In this document: piece after piece, positions 8,178 to 16,018 of the stretch
Layout: every line of letters begins with the position of its first letter
How positions within the stretch are numbered: the stretch's first letter is position 1
Assembly: GCA_964581115.1 (NCBI GenBank)
Contig: CAZOMY010000050.1
Location: forward strand, 1-16,988
DNA: 16,988 bases
DNA from: 2-02-FULL-55-14 sp964581115
GTDB lineage: Bacteria; Bacteroidota; Ignavibacteria; UBA10030
Reading direction: 5' to 3'
Program-made: the position numbers and the translations under genes
Notes under the pieces: generated by a model
Told to the model about the DNA's origin: nothing
Seen by the model: only the letters and a program-made list of their open reading frames with translations
Databases searched by the model: none

Positions 8178-9734
8178 ATGAGCATCCGCCACTTCTTCTT
8201 CCTCGGTATTGGCCTCGTGGTCGCGACTGAGGTCGCCGCGGCGCAGGTCCTCACCAACGGCACCGGCGGCGGACCGTGGAATGCCACGACGACATGGGCA
8301 GGAGGCGTCGTGCCGAGCGGCAGCGAGACCATCGTTCTTGTCGCCAACGATTCGCTCTTCTTCAACGTACCCGTGACGATCAGCGGAACGCTCATCAAGC
8401 GCAGCCTCAAACGTGATTCGGTCGGTGTGGGCGGATCGCTCACGATCGGGACGACCGGGACTTACCAGCATGATGTGAACGGCGGGACGGTGCCCACGGC
8501 CACGTGGGCCGACGGATCGACCTGCAAGATCACCGGGACAACGACCTCAGCGCCGGGCAATATCCGGCAGCGGCTTTATCATCTGGTGTGGGATTGTCCC
8601 AATCAGTCAACCGGCGTGAACCTGGGTCTGGCGGCCGATACGATCCGCGGGGATGTTGTCGCGGTCCACACAGGGTCGAACACGATTCAGCTGCGGTTGA
8701 CGAACAACACGGCCGGCACCTTGCCGGTCAATCCGATCACGATCCTGGGCAATGTCAGGATCGACAGCTCCAACGCTTACCTGACGTCGACGGGATCCAG
8801 CGGAAGCGACTCGATCGCCGTGCACGTCCACGGAAATCTGACGTCGCGGGGGACATTCAACCTCGCCGCCGGCAGCGGCGCGCAGGCGACGTGGTTTCTG
8901 CATGGCGATCTGACGATCCTCCCGGGAGGTACGTTGACGGCACACTCATCGACGACCGTGCCCGATTCGCTCATCTTTGCGGGAACCGCAGTGCAGCACT
9001 ATTCCAATGGCGCCGGTCTTTCGAACTCGAACGTGAAGTTCGCCGTGCGCGGCGGTTCACAACTCGATCTCGATACGAGTCGCATCGGGTTCACATCGTC
9101 GGCTTCGTTCGTCCTTCAGCCCGGGGCGACCATTCTCTCCGGACACCCGCTCGGTCTGCAGGGCAACATCACGTCGTCGGTCGTGCGGTCGCTGAGCAAA
9201 GCAGCCAGTTACGCGTACCGGGGAGTGGTGGCCCAGGTGGATTCGCTCATGCCGGATACCGTGAAGGATCTCACGGTGAACAACACGGCCGGATTTGCAT
9301 TGACCCGCCCGACGGTGGTGACCGGCGTCTTGCATCTTCAGGCCGGAGAGCTCGACAACAGCGTTCATGCCGTCGCGATCGCTCCTGGCGGAAGCGTTCA
9401 GATCACGGCGGGGACGGCCAAAGTGAGCATTCCGGGATGGACCTCGGTGACCGACCGACCCGTCGTTCCCGCGGCATTTGAAGTCGCACAGAATTTCCCG
9501 AACCCCTTCAATCCAACGACGACGATCCGCTATGCCCTGCCCGCGGAATCAGACGTGACCGTCAAGGTCTATAATGTGTTGGGAACGATCGTTGACGTTG
9601 TGTATGCCGGTCGTAAGTCGGCAGGACACCACAGCGTGGTCTTTGATGCGTCACAGTTGGCCTCGGGTGTGTATCTTTGCCGTGTGCAGGCCGGCAGCAT
9701 GGTCCAAACAAAGCGCATGGTGCTCGTGAGGTAG
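8178..9734 (+). CDS. Exported repetitive beta-rich protein with T9SS sorting domain
   Basis: The 518-residue product has a signal peptide (MSIRHFFFLGIGLVVATEVA, cleavage near AAAQ). It begins with a pattern often seen in bacterial surface proteins: GPWNATTTWAGGVVPSGSE followed by VTISGTL. The middle (about 70-430) is rich in Gly, Thr, Ser and Val. It shows recurring short units such as GSLTIGTTGTY, GNLTSRGTFNLA, GDLTILPGGTLTA and GVLHLQAGEL, which suggest a right-handed parallel beta-helix. The last 86 residues (433-518) are a type A T9SS sorting domain: FEVAQNFPNPFNPTTTIRY, then VKVYNVLG, GVYLCRV and KRMVLV. The protein should therefore be sent to the cell surface or released. No catalytic motif was recognised. 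Its place just before the pectate lyase suggests a pectin-binding, adhesive or unrecognised polysaccharide-active role. 67 bases separate it from gene 4. Confidence 0.82.
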   Translation: MSIRHFFFLGIGLVVATEVAAAQVLTNGTGGGPWNATTTWAGGVVPSGSETIVLVANDSLFFNVPVTISGTLIKRSLKRDSVGVGGSLTIGTTGTYQHDVNGGTVPTATWADGSTCKITGTTTSAPGNIRQRLYHLVWDCPNQSTGVNLGLAADTIRGDVVAVHTGSNTIQLRLTNNTAGTLPVNPITILGNVRIDSSNAYLTSTGSSGSDSIAVHVHGNLTSRGTFNLAAGSGAQATWFLHGDLTILPGGTLTAHSSTTVPDSLIFAGTAVQHYSNGAGLSNSNVKFAVRGGSQLDLDTSRIGFTSSASFVLQPGATILSGHPLGLQGNITSSVVRSLSKAASYAYRGVVAQVDSLMPDTVKDLTVNNTAGFALTRPTVVTGVLHLQAGELDNSVHAVAIAPGGSVQITAGTAKVSIPGWTSVTDRPVVPAAFEVAQNFPNPFNPTTTIRYALPAESDVTVKVYNVLGTIVDVVYAGRKSAGHHSVVFDASQLASGVYLCRVQAGSMVQTKRMVLVR

Positions 9735-9809
9735 CGCGCGCTGAGGTCGTACATGGCCCCCGCCGCTCGCCGTCCGTGGGGCGGTGATCGGCGGAGGGGC
9801 GTTCACAAC

Positions 9810-9815
9810 AAGGTG
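9810..9815 (+). promoter_or_regulatory. Shine-Dalgarno site favouring the GTG start at 9823
   Basis: AAGGTG lies seven bases before a GTG at 9823, where the pectate lyase signal peptide begins naturally. The alternative GTG at 9784 has its only purine-rich stretch (GTGGGG, 9776-9781) almost touching the start. This favours 9823, without excluding the longer form. Confidence 0.45.
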
Positions 9816-9822
9816 CTCGATC

Positions 9823-11529
9823 GTGGTATCGCTCTCTCGTGTCGCGCGTTTGATATCGGCAGGTCTCTTGATCGTTGTTGCTCACGCGGAGGCCCAGTTG
9901 CCCGCCTTCCCCGGTGCGGAGGGGGGCGGCGTGTACACGCAAGGCGGACGAGGGGGGAAGGTCCTGGAAGTGACGACGCTCTTCGACACGACGGCCACGA
10001 ATGTGGTCGGCACGCTGCGGTGGGCGGTGAATCAGACCGGAGCGCGCACCGTGGTCTTTCGCGTGTCGGGCACGATCGACCTGGTCGCTGACCTCAAGAT
10101 CCAGCGAGATTCCATCACCATTGCCGGACAGACCGCGCCCGGCGACGGGATCTGCCTGAAGAGATATCCGCTGATCGTGAGTGCCAACGAGGTGATCGTG
10201 CGCTATCTGCGTGTACGACTGGGGAACGAATCGGGGGGCGAGAGCGATGCGATGAGCGGATTCACGAACGCGACCACGGGCCAGAAGCGCAGGATCATCA
10301 TCGACCATTGCTCGGTCAGTTGGAGCGTCGACGAAGCGCTCTCGTTCTACGGAAACTTCGACGTGACCGTGCAGTGGTGTCTCATCAGCGAGAGTCTCTA
10401 CAATTCGAACCACCCCAAGGGCTATCACGGATACGGCGGCATCTGGGGCGGGGCGGACCGGACCACGTTTCACCATAACCTTGTCGCCCACCATTCGAGT
10501 CGGGTGCCGCGTATCTCGGGAGTCGGGACGACGGTCGGGGCGTACAACGTCGACATCCGCAACAACGTCTTCTACAACTGGGGATCGAACAGCTCCTACG
10601 GCGGCGAACAGAGCACCGGCAACTTTGTCAACAACTACTATCGCTACGGGCCGGCCACGAAGTCGGGCGTACGGTCGCGCATCTGGAATCCCTACGACAC
10701 GCTCGGACGGTGGTACGTCGAGGGGAACGTCGTTCACGGCAATCCGACGGTCTCTGCCGACAACTGGGCCGGCGGGGTTGTGCCGCAGGTGGCGCCCGCC
10801 AACGTGCAGACGTTGCGGGCGTTGACGCCGTTCGCATTCGAGGCGGTGACGACCGAGTCTGCCGAGGATGCGTACGCGCGTGTGCTGGCACACGCCGGTG
10901 CAACGCTCCCAAAGCGCGACACCCTCGATGCCCGGATCGCGTACGAAGCGGCCAACGGGACGGCGCTCTTTGGCGGACCGACGTGGCCCACGACGCAGGG
11001 CCTCAACCCGGCGGTCCCCACCGGCATCATCGACGTGCCGTCGGACGTCGGCGGATGGCCGGTTCTGAACAGTCTGCCGGCCCCGACCGATACTGATCAC
11101 GACGGCATGCCCGACGACTGGGAGACGACACGAGGATTGAATCCTTCGAACGCGGACGACCGGAATCTGGTCGGTCCTTCGGGCTACACACGGCTCGAGG
11201 AGTATCTGAATCAGATGGCCGACGACGGCACCACGGGAATCGTCGCCGAAGGTCTGACGCCGTCCGGGTTTGAGTTGGAGCAGAACTATCCGAATCCATT
11301 CAACCCCACCACGTCGATCCGCTTCACGGTCCCCGTGTCGGGGCGCGTCACGCTCCAGGTGTACACCATCCTGGGCCAGCCGGCGGCCACGCTGTTCGAC
11401 GGCGAGGCGCTTGCAGGCAGGCTCTACCGCATCACGTTCAACGGCACCGGCCTGGCCACGGGTACGTATCTTGCGCGACTGATCGGTGTCGGTCACTCGC
11501 AAACCAGACGGATGCTGTTGGCGAAGTGA
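9823..11529 (+). CDS. Secreted pectate lyase, PL1 family, with TSP3-like calcium repeat and T9SS sorting domain
   Basis: It cleaves polygalacturonate by calcium-dependent beta-elimination. The 568-residue product (numbered from GTG 9823; 581 from GTG 9784) has a signal peptide ending HAEAQ. A PL1 parallel beta-helix starts at LPAFPGAEGGG, with the family landmarks GTLRWAV, GQTAPGDGICLK, IIIDHCSVSWSVDE (Asp161 region, calcium/substrate side) and HHNLVAHHSSRVPR. Arg227 or Arg230 of the last motif matches the catalytic arginine region (RxPxxR) of the family. A calcium-binding thrombospondin-3-like loop DTDHDGMPDDWE (about 423-434) follows, a common addition in such lyases. Residues 483-568 are a type A T9SS domain (FELEQNYPNPFNPTTSIRF ... 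RRMLLAK). The enzyme should work outside the cell or on its surface, making the unsaturated oligogalacturonides used by the downstream GH28 enzymes. The gap to gene 5 is 88 bases. Confidence 0.92.
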   Translation: MVSLSRVARLISAGLLIVVAHAEAQLPAFPGAEGGGVYTQGGRGGKVLEVTTLFDTTATNVVGTLRWAVNQTGARTVVFRVSGTIDLVADLKIQRDSITIAGQTAPGDGICLKRYPLIVSANEVIVRYLRVRLGNESGGESDAMSGFTNATTGQKRRIIIDHCSVSWSVDEALSFYGNFDVTVQWCLISESLYNSNHPKGYHGYGGIWGGADRTTFHHNLVAHHSSRVPRISGVGTTVGAYNVDIRNNVFYNWGSNSSYGGEQSTGNFVNNYYRYGPATKSGVRSRIWNPYDTLGRWYVEGNVVHGNPTVSADNWAGGVVPQVAPANVQTLRALTPFAFEAVTTESAEDAYARVLAHAGATLPKRDTLDARIAYEAANGTALFGGPTWPTTQGLNPAVPTGIIDVPSDVGGWPVLNSLPAPTDTDHDGMPDDWETTRGLNPSNADDRNLVGPSGYTRLEEYLNQMADDGTTGIVAEGLTPSGFELEQNYPNPFNPTTSIRFTVPVSGRVTLQVYTILGQPAATLFDGEALAGRLYRITFNGTGLATGTYLARLIGVGHSQTRRMLLAK

Positions 11530-11539
11530 CGTACATGGG

Positions 11540-11566
11540 CTCTTTGCGTTCTATGTGCTCTTTGTG
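11540..11566 (+). repeat. Three imperfect 9-bp tandem units upstream of the first GH28 gene
   Basis: CTCTTTGCG (11540-11548), TTCTATGTG (11549-11557) and CTCTTTGTG (11558-11566) fit a consensus YTCTWTGYG repeated three times without gaps. The array lies in the 76-base gap between the pectate lyase stop and the GH28 start at 11606. It is pyrimidine/T-rich on this strand, unlike the surrounding coding DNA. Similar short intergenic repeats are familiar to me from environmental bacterial genomes, but this was not checked. Function unknown. Confidence 0.55.
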
Positions 11567-11605
11567 GCCACGCTCCTGAATCCACCGCTGTCAACGAGAC
11601 CTCAC

Positions 11606-13000
11606 ATGAAGACCCTCCTCGGTTCTCTCTTTTGCGTCTTCGCTTTTCTGTTCGTCCTCGGTTGTCAAGGTCAGCCAGGTCCGGCGTCTGAGGTCTCCTG
11701 GAAGACGGCCGACGAGATCGTAGCCCGCGTTCAAGCCCCCGTCTTCCCCGACCGCGACTTCCGCGTGACGGCTTTCGGCGCCTTCGCAGATGGGACGACG
11801 GATAATACAGATGCCTTCCGCATGGCGATCGATTCATGCTCGTCGGCAGGTGGAGGACGGGTTGTCGTGCCGCCAGGAACCTACATCGTCGGCCGCATCT
11901 ATTTGAAGAGCAACGTGAACCTGGTGGTCTTGAAAGGGGCGACGCTTCAGTTCTCCGATGACCCGTCAGGCTATCTCCCTCCGGTCTACACCCGATGGGA
12001 GGGGGTTGAGGCGATGAGCTATTCCTCGCTCATTTATGCTTATGGCGAGAAGAACATCGCCATCACCGGCGAGGGCGTGCTGGATGGGCAGGGCGAGTCA
12101 TGGTGGTCCTGGAAGGGAAACAAGGAATACGGATGGAAACCAGGGATGCCGCGCCAGCACGAGGCGAGGGCGAAACTGTGGGAAATGGCCGACGCCGGAG
12201 TTCCTGTCGAACAGCGGATCATGGGCGATGGGTCGTATCTCCGGCCGAACTTCTTCCAGCCCTATCGCTGCACCGACGTACATGTGTCCGGCGTAACATT
12301 CAAGGACTCGCCGATGTGGTTCCTGCATCCCGTCCTGTCGGAGCGCGTTCTCGTCGAGAACGTCACGGTCGAAGGGCTCGGACCGAACAACGACGGCTGC
12401 AATCCGGAATCGTGCCGCGACGTAGTCATTCAAGGTTGCACGTTCGACACCGGCGACGACTGCATCGCCATCAAGTCGGGCCGGAACGCCGACGGCCGTC
12501 GCGTGAACGTGCCGTCGGAGAACATCGTCATTCGGAACTGCCGGATGAAGGAAGGTCATGGCGGCGTGGTGGTCGGGAGCGAAGTAAGCGGCGGCGTGCG
12601 AAACGTCTTCGTCGAAGACTGCGTCATGGACAGTCCCCGGCTTGATCGCGCCCTGCGGTTCAAGACGAACTCCGTGCGGGGCGGCACCATCGAGAACATC
12701 TTTGCGCGCCGGATCACCGTCGGCCAGGTGGCCGAGGCGGTCGTCAAGGTGGACTTTTTCTATGAAGAGGGCGACGCCGGTTCGCATACGCCGGTGATGC
12801 GCAATCTCCGGGTCGAGGACCTGACCGCCCAGAAGGGAGAGTTCGCCTTCTGGATCAAAGGCTACGAACGGTCAAAGATCACCGGATTGCATTTCTCCCG
12901 TTGTCGGTTCGAGGGAATGGCTAAACCGAACGTACTGGAGCATGTCGCGGACATCCATTTCGATGACGTGACGATCAACGGCGTGCTTTCGGCTCCGTGA
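11606..13000 (+). CDS. GH28 family polygalacturonase-like lipoprotein
   Basis: It hydrolyses alpha-1,4-galacturonan or a related pectic backbone (rhamnogalacturonan or xylogalacturonan cannot be excluded). From ATG 11606 the product is 464 residues. The start MKTLLGSLFCVFAFLFVLGC carries a lipobox (VLGC, Cys20), so it should be a membrane-anchored lipoprotein rather than a T9SS cargo. A pectate-lyase-superfamily N-terminal stretch follows (VTAFGAFADGTTDNTDAF, about 54-71). The GH28 catalytic motifs are complete: Asn261-x-Asp263 (NNDGCNP), Asp284-Asp285 (DTGDDCIAIKSG), His318 (GHGG) and Arg351-x-Lys353 (RFK). The open frame extends upstream to 11486, but this overlaps the pectate lyase gene and lacks a signal peptide, so 11606 is preferred although its ribosome-binding site is weak. 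It most likely trims oligogalacturonides at the outer or periplasmic membrane face. Only 35% or so of the residues look shared with the next GH28 by eye, mainly at the motifs. Confidence 0.92.
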   Translation: MKTLLGSLFCVFAFLFVLGCQGQPGPASEVSWKTADEIVARVQAPVFPDRDFRVTAFGAFADGTTDNTDAFRMAIDSCSSAGGGRVVVPPGTYIVGRIYLKSNVNLVVLKGATLQFSDDPSGYLPPVYTRWEGVEAMSYSSLIYAYGEKNIAITGEGVLDGQGESWWSWKGNKEYGWKPGMPRQHEARAKLWEMADAGVPVEQRIMGDGSYLRPNFFQPYRCTDVHVSGVTFKDSPMWFLHPVLSERVLVENVTVEGLGPNNDGCNPESCRDVVIQGCTFDTGDDCIAIKSGRNADGRRVNVPSENIVIRNCRMKEGHGGVVVGSEVSGGVRNVFVEDCVMDSPRLDRALRFKTNSVRGGTIENIFARRITVGQVAEAVVKVDFFYEEGDAGSHTPVMRNLRVEDLTAQKGEFAFWIKGYERSKITGLHFSRCRFEGMAKPNVLEHVADIHFDDVTINGVLSAP

Positions 13001-13025
13001 TCGGGGGTCCGTCGAAACGTCTGAC

Positions 13026-13045
13026 CGCGAATGGACGCGAATGAA
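13026..13045 (+). repeat. Two 10-bp tandem units overlapping the start of the second GH28 gene
   Basis: CGCGAATGGA (13026-13035) and CGCGAATGAA (13036-13045) are direct repeats differing at one base. The second unit contains the candidate ATG at 13041, and the first supplies an out-of-frame ATG at 13031. There is little ribosome-binding sequence beyond GGA at 13033-13035. The repeat may affect translation initiation, or the true start may be the ATG at 13056 just outside it. Confidence 0.5.
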
Positions 13046-14699
13046 CCCTCAACTGATGGCCACACGGAATTGGTCATGGGCGCTCTGTCTTTTGTTGCCC
13101 GCATCCACGATCTTCGCCCAGCGCCTCACGCAGGCCGACGTGGACCGAAGACTGCAGGGAGTCCCGTTCCCCACCCCCACGCTGACACTTCCGATCATCG
13201 CCGACCGGTCCGTGTCGATCAAAGAGTACGGCGCCGTGCCCGACGGCGTGACGATGAACACGAAGGCGTTCGCCGATGCGATCGAGGCAGTGAGTTCCAA
13301 GGGGGGAGGAACGGTCTTCGTGCCCGCAGGTCATTGGCTGACGGGACCGATCCGGCTTCAGAGCAACGTCGCACTGCACACGGAACGTGGTGCTCTGGTG
13401 GTCTTCAGTCCGAGGTTCGATGACTATCCGGTCGTGACCCGTCCGGGGAGTTCTACGTTCAGGGCGCATCCGCCCATCTGGGCCGTGAACGCGAAGAACG
13501 TGGCCGTCACAGGAGAAGGGACCTTCGACGGGAACGGCCAAGCCTGGCGTCCGGTCAAGAAGGAGAAGTTGCCGGAGAAGGACTGGAAAACCTTGCTGCG
13601 GTCCGGAGGAGCTGTGAGCGAGGACGGGAAGGTCTGGTTCCCGTCGAAAGCGGCTCGCGACGGAGACCAATATTTAAGGGACCTGCGCAAACGCAACCCA
13701 AAGCCGACGGCGGCCGAGGTGGCAGGTGCGCGTGAATTCCTGCGGCCGATCATGGTGGAATTCTTTGACTGTGAGGGAGTGTTCGTCGAGGGCGTAACGT
13801 TCACCAACGCTCCGGCATGGACGATCGGTCTGGTGCAGTGCGAGAACGTCATTATCCATCGCGTCACGATCACGAATCCCTGGTGGGCCCAGAACGCCGA
13901 CGGGATCGACCTGAATGCCGTGCGCAACGCGCTCGTGAGCGACTGCACCATCGACACGGGGGATGATGCCATTTGCATCAAGCCCGGCACGGCCCCGAAG
14001 GACCGTCGCGACAAACCCTCGTGTGAGAACATCATCGTCACCGGCTGCACGGTCTACCGTGGGCACGGCGGTTTTGTCATCGGCAGCGAATCGTACGGAG
14101 GAGCGCGCAACTTGTTCGGTCGCAATCTCACGTTCATCGGCACGGATGTCGGCTTGCGATTCAAGTCGGTGCCGGGACGGGGCGGTCTGATCGAGAAGGT
14201 CCACCTGGAGGACATCCGCATGCAACTGATCGCCGATGAGGCGATCGCGTTCGACATGAACTACGGAGGTGACACGACGATCGACGTGAGCGATCCAACG
14301 CGCATTCCAGACTTCCGGGACTTCACGATGCGGCGGATCACGGTGGACGGCGCTTCGTATGCGCTGGTGACCTCAGGCTTGGACCATACGCCGGTGCGGA
14401 ACCTCGTCGTCGACTCGTTCACGGCGCGCACGACGGAAGGGATCAAGCTGACTGAGACAGATGGCGTGAGCTTCACCAGAGTCGCGCTCGCGGTGACAAA
14501 GGGACCGGTCCTGGAACTCACGCAAGCCCGCAACGTGCGAATGTCATCGCTGCAGCTCCTGGCTCCAACCGAAATCCTGGCCCGCGTATCGGGGGAACGG
14601 ACTTCGACCATCGACATTCAGCTCGCAGGTTCGGTCCGTGCGACGACGAACTTGGAAACGACGGATGGGGCGAAGGCGTCGGCCGTTATCATTCGTTGA
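13041..14699 (+). CDS. GH28 family glycoside hydrolase (polygalacturonase-like), periplasmic
   Basis: A second pectin backbone hydrolase, probably exo-acting on oligogalacturonides made upstream (inference). The 552-residue product has a signal peptide (NWSWALCLLLPASTIFAQ), with no lipobox and no T9SS tail, so it should be periplasmic. SIKEYGAVPDGVTMNTKAFA (about 59-78) is the usual entry to the beta-helix. Residues about 170-237 form a charged insert before the helix continues, common in larger bacterial GH28 enzymes. The catalytic set is complete: Asn285-x-Asp287 (QNADGIDL), Asp308-Asp309 (DTGDDAICIKPG), His342 (RGHGG) and Arg373-x-Lys375 (RFK). The start is uncertain: ATG 13041 lies inside a short tandem repeat, and ATG 13056 also leaves a good signal peptide. 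The gap to the previous GH28 is 40 bases and to the esterase 18 bases. The two GH28 proteins differ clearly in length, N-terminus and insert, so this is not a recent duplication. Confidence 0.93.
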   Translation: MNPQLMATRNWSWALCLLLPASTIFAQRLTQADVDRRLQGVPFPTPTLTLPIIADRSVSIKEYGAVPDGVTMNTKAFADAIEAVSSKGGGTVFVPAGHWLTGPIRLQSNVALHTERGALVVFSPRFDDYPVVTRPGSSTFRAHPPIWAVNAKNVAVTGEGTFDGNGQAWRPVKKEKLPEKDWKTLLRSGGAVSEDGKVWFPSKAARDGDQYLRDLRKRNPKPTAAEVAGAREFLRPIMVEFFDCEGVFVEGVTFTNAPAWTIGLVQCENVIIHRVTITNPWWAQNADGIDLNAVRNALVSDCTIDTGDDAICIKPGTAPKDRRDKPSCENIIVTGCTVYRGHGGFVIGSESYGGARNLFGRNLTFIGTDVGLRFKSVPGRGGLIEKVHLEDIRMQLIADEAIAFDMNYGGDTTIDVSDPTRIPDFRDFTMRRITVDGASYALVTSGLDHTPVRNLVVDSFTARTTEGIKLTETDGVSFTRVALAVTKGPVLELTQARNVRMSSLQLLAPTEILARVSGERTSTIDIQLAGSVRATTNLETTDGAKASAVIIR

Positions 14700-14717
14700 C
14701 CTCTTGAACTCTGCTCG

Positions 14718-16004
14718 ATGAAGCTCCTCCGCCTCTGGTCGGTCAGCCTGGTCGTGTTCGCAATGGTCGTATCCTCACTGACGGCCCTTGCCGGCGAGCC
14801 GATCAGGTTCGTTGTGGCCCAGGATGGCCGCGGCACGCACCGGACCATCCAGGCCGCGATCGATGCGGTCCCTGACGGGAGTCGAGAGACGGCGCTCATC
14901 ATCGTCCGGAACGGCATCTATCGCGAGAAGGTCTTCATCACCAAGAGTCGCATTTCCATCGTGGGCGAGGACCGCGATTCCACCCGCATCATCTATCCTG
15001 AACTGCGCCGGAACTGGCGCGCCGCGCATGCCGACAGCGACTGGGGTTGCGCCGTGGTCAACATCGGCGGCACGGCCACCGACGTCACGCTCGCCCATCT
15101 CACCATCTACAACAACTACGGGGCGCTGACGGGGGACCACGATCATCAGTTTGCGATCTTCCTGACCGAGCGTGCCACGAACCTGGCCCTCATCGAGTGC
15201 ACCGTCATGGCCGATGGTGGCGACACCGTCAGTCCATGGAACTCGGTGGACGGTCGGTACTATTTCAACGGCTGCCGGTTCGTCGGGTGGGTGGATTTCG
15301 TCTGTCCGCGCGGATGGTGCTACATCACCGACAGCGAATTCTTCGGATACAACCTTTCTGCCGCATTGTGGCACGACGGGAGCGCCGCACAAGACCAGAA
15401 GTTCGTCATCACCAGGTCGCGGTTTGACGGCGTTCCCGGATTCCCACTTGGACGTCACCATCGTGACGGGCAGTTCTTTCTGATCGATTGCTGGTTCTCG
15501 CGGAACATGGCCGACCGGCCGATCCATAATCCGACCTACTCGCCGAACTCCCAGCCCTGGATCTGGGGCGACCGCCATTACTATCACGGATGCGAGCGGG
15601 AAGGTGATGACTTTGCATGGTTTGCGGACAATCTCGCGGAAGCGCCGGGATCGCCGCTGCCGCAGACGGTGACGGCGGCGTGGACATTCGGTGGCGCTTG
15701 GGATCCGGTGTCGACGCTCCCGTCCGTCACGACACGAGCGGTCGTGCCCACCCCAGAGGATCAGTCGGCGTCAGTTCCGTCGACGGGACTCGAACTGCGG
15801 TGGATCGGTGGAAGGGATGCCGTGAGTCATGTCGTTCGTCTGGGGCTCAAAGGTGCTCCGCCCGTTGCCGGGCAGTCCGACGTTGCGCGGTTCGTCACGG
15901 GTCCACTCGAGCCGAACAGCACGTACTACTGGGCAATCGATACTGTGACGCCGACAGACACGGTGAAGGGCACGGTGTGGCAGTTCCGGACGGCGGCTCC
16001 GTAG
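14718..16004 (+). CDS. Divergent CE8 pectin methylesterase with C-terminal Fn3-like domain
   Basis: CE8 enzymes remove methyl esters from pectin so that lyases and polygalacturonases can act. The 428-residue product has a signal peptide ending LTALAG (about residue 26), followed by a beta-helix beginning FVVAQDGRGTHRTIQAAIDA with VRNGIYREKV, typical of the family. Active-site positions compared with the known CE8 pattern: Gln144 (HDHQFAIF) kept; the QDT motif reads GDT (Gly168, Asp169), so the second oxyanion glutamine is absent; the nucleophile-type Asp193 is kept in VDFVCPRGW where VDFIFG is usual; Arg246 is kept in LGRHH, where LGRPW is usual. Both aspartates and the arginine survive, so an esterase remains plausible, perhaps with altered substrate or rate. 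Residues about 330-428 are an Fn3-like domain (LEPNSTYYWAID, then VWQFRTA). There is no T9SS tail or lipobox, so a periplasmic location is likely. It begins 18 bases after the second GH28 gene. Confidence 0.85.
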   Translation: MKLLRLWSVSLVVFAMVVSSLTALAGEPIRFVVAQDGRGTHRTIQAAIDAVPDGSRETALIIVRNGIYREKVFITKSRISIVGEDRDSTRIIYPELRRNWRAAHADSDWGCAVVNIGGTATDVTLAHLTIYNNYGALTGDHDHQFAIFLTERATNLALIECTVMADGGDTVSPWNSVDGRYYFNGCRFVGWVDFVCPRGWCYITDSEFFGYNLSAALWHDGSAAQDQKFVITRSRFDGVPGFPLGRHHRDGQFFLIDCWFSRNMADRPIHNPTYSPNSQPWIWGDRHYYHGCEREGDDFAWFADNLAEAPGSPLPQTVTAAWTFGGAWDPVSTLPSVTTRAVVPTPEDQSASVPSTGLELRWIGGRDAVSHVVRLGLKGAPPVAGQSDVARFVTGPLEPNSTYYWAIDTVTPTDTVKGTVWQFRTAAP

Positions 16005-16018
16005 GAGATCAGGACATC

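Noticed and set aside
9562..11502. A 646-residue open frame on the minus strand opposite the pectate lyase gene
   Set aside because: Same codon-register shadow effect; Arg-rich and domain-free, whereas the sense strand encodes a complete PL1 enzyme.
11486..11605. N-terminal extension of the first GH28 gene
   Set aside because: Overlaps the pectate lyase end and runs through the tandem repeat; starting at 11606 gives a proper lipoprotein signal peptide.
11606..14699. The two GH28 genes as a recent tandem duplication
   Set aside because: They differ in length, export signal, a ~65-residue insert and most residues outside the catalytic motifs, so any duplication is old or they were acquired separately.
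14775..15587. A 270-residue open frame on the minus strand opposite the esterase gene
   Set aside because: In register with the sense codons of the CE8 gene and without protein features of its own.
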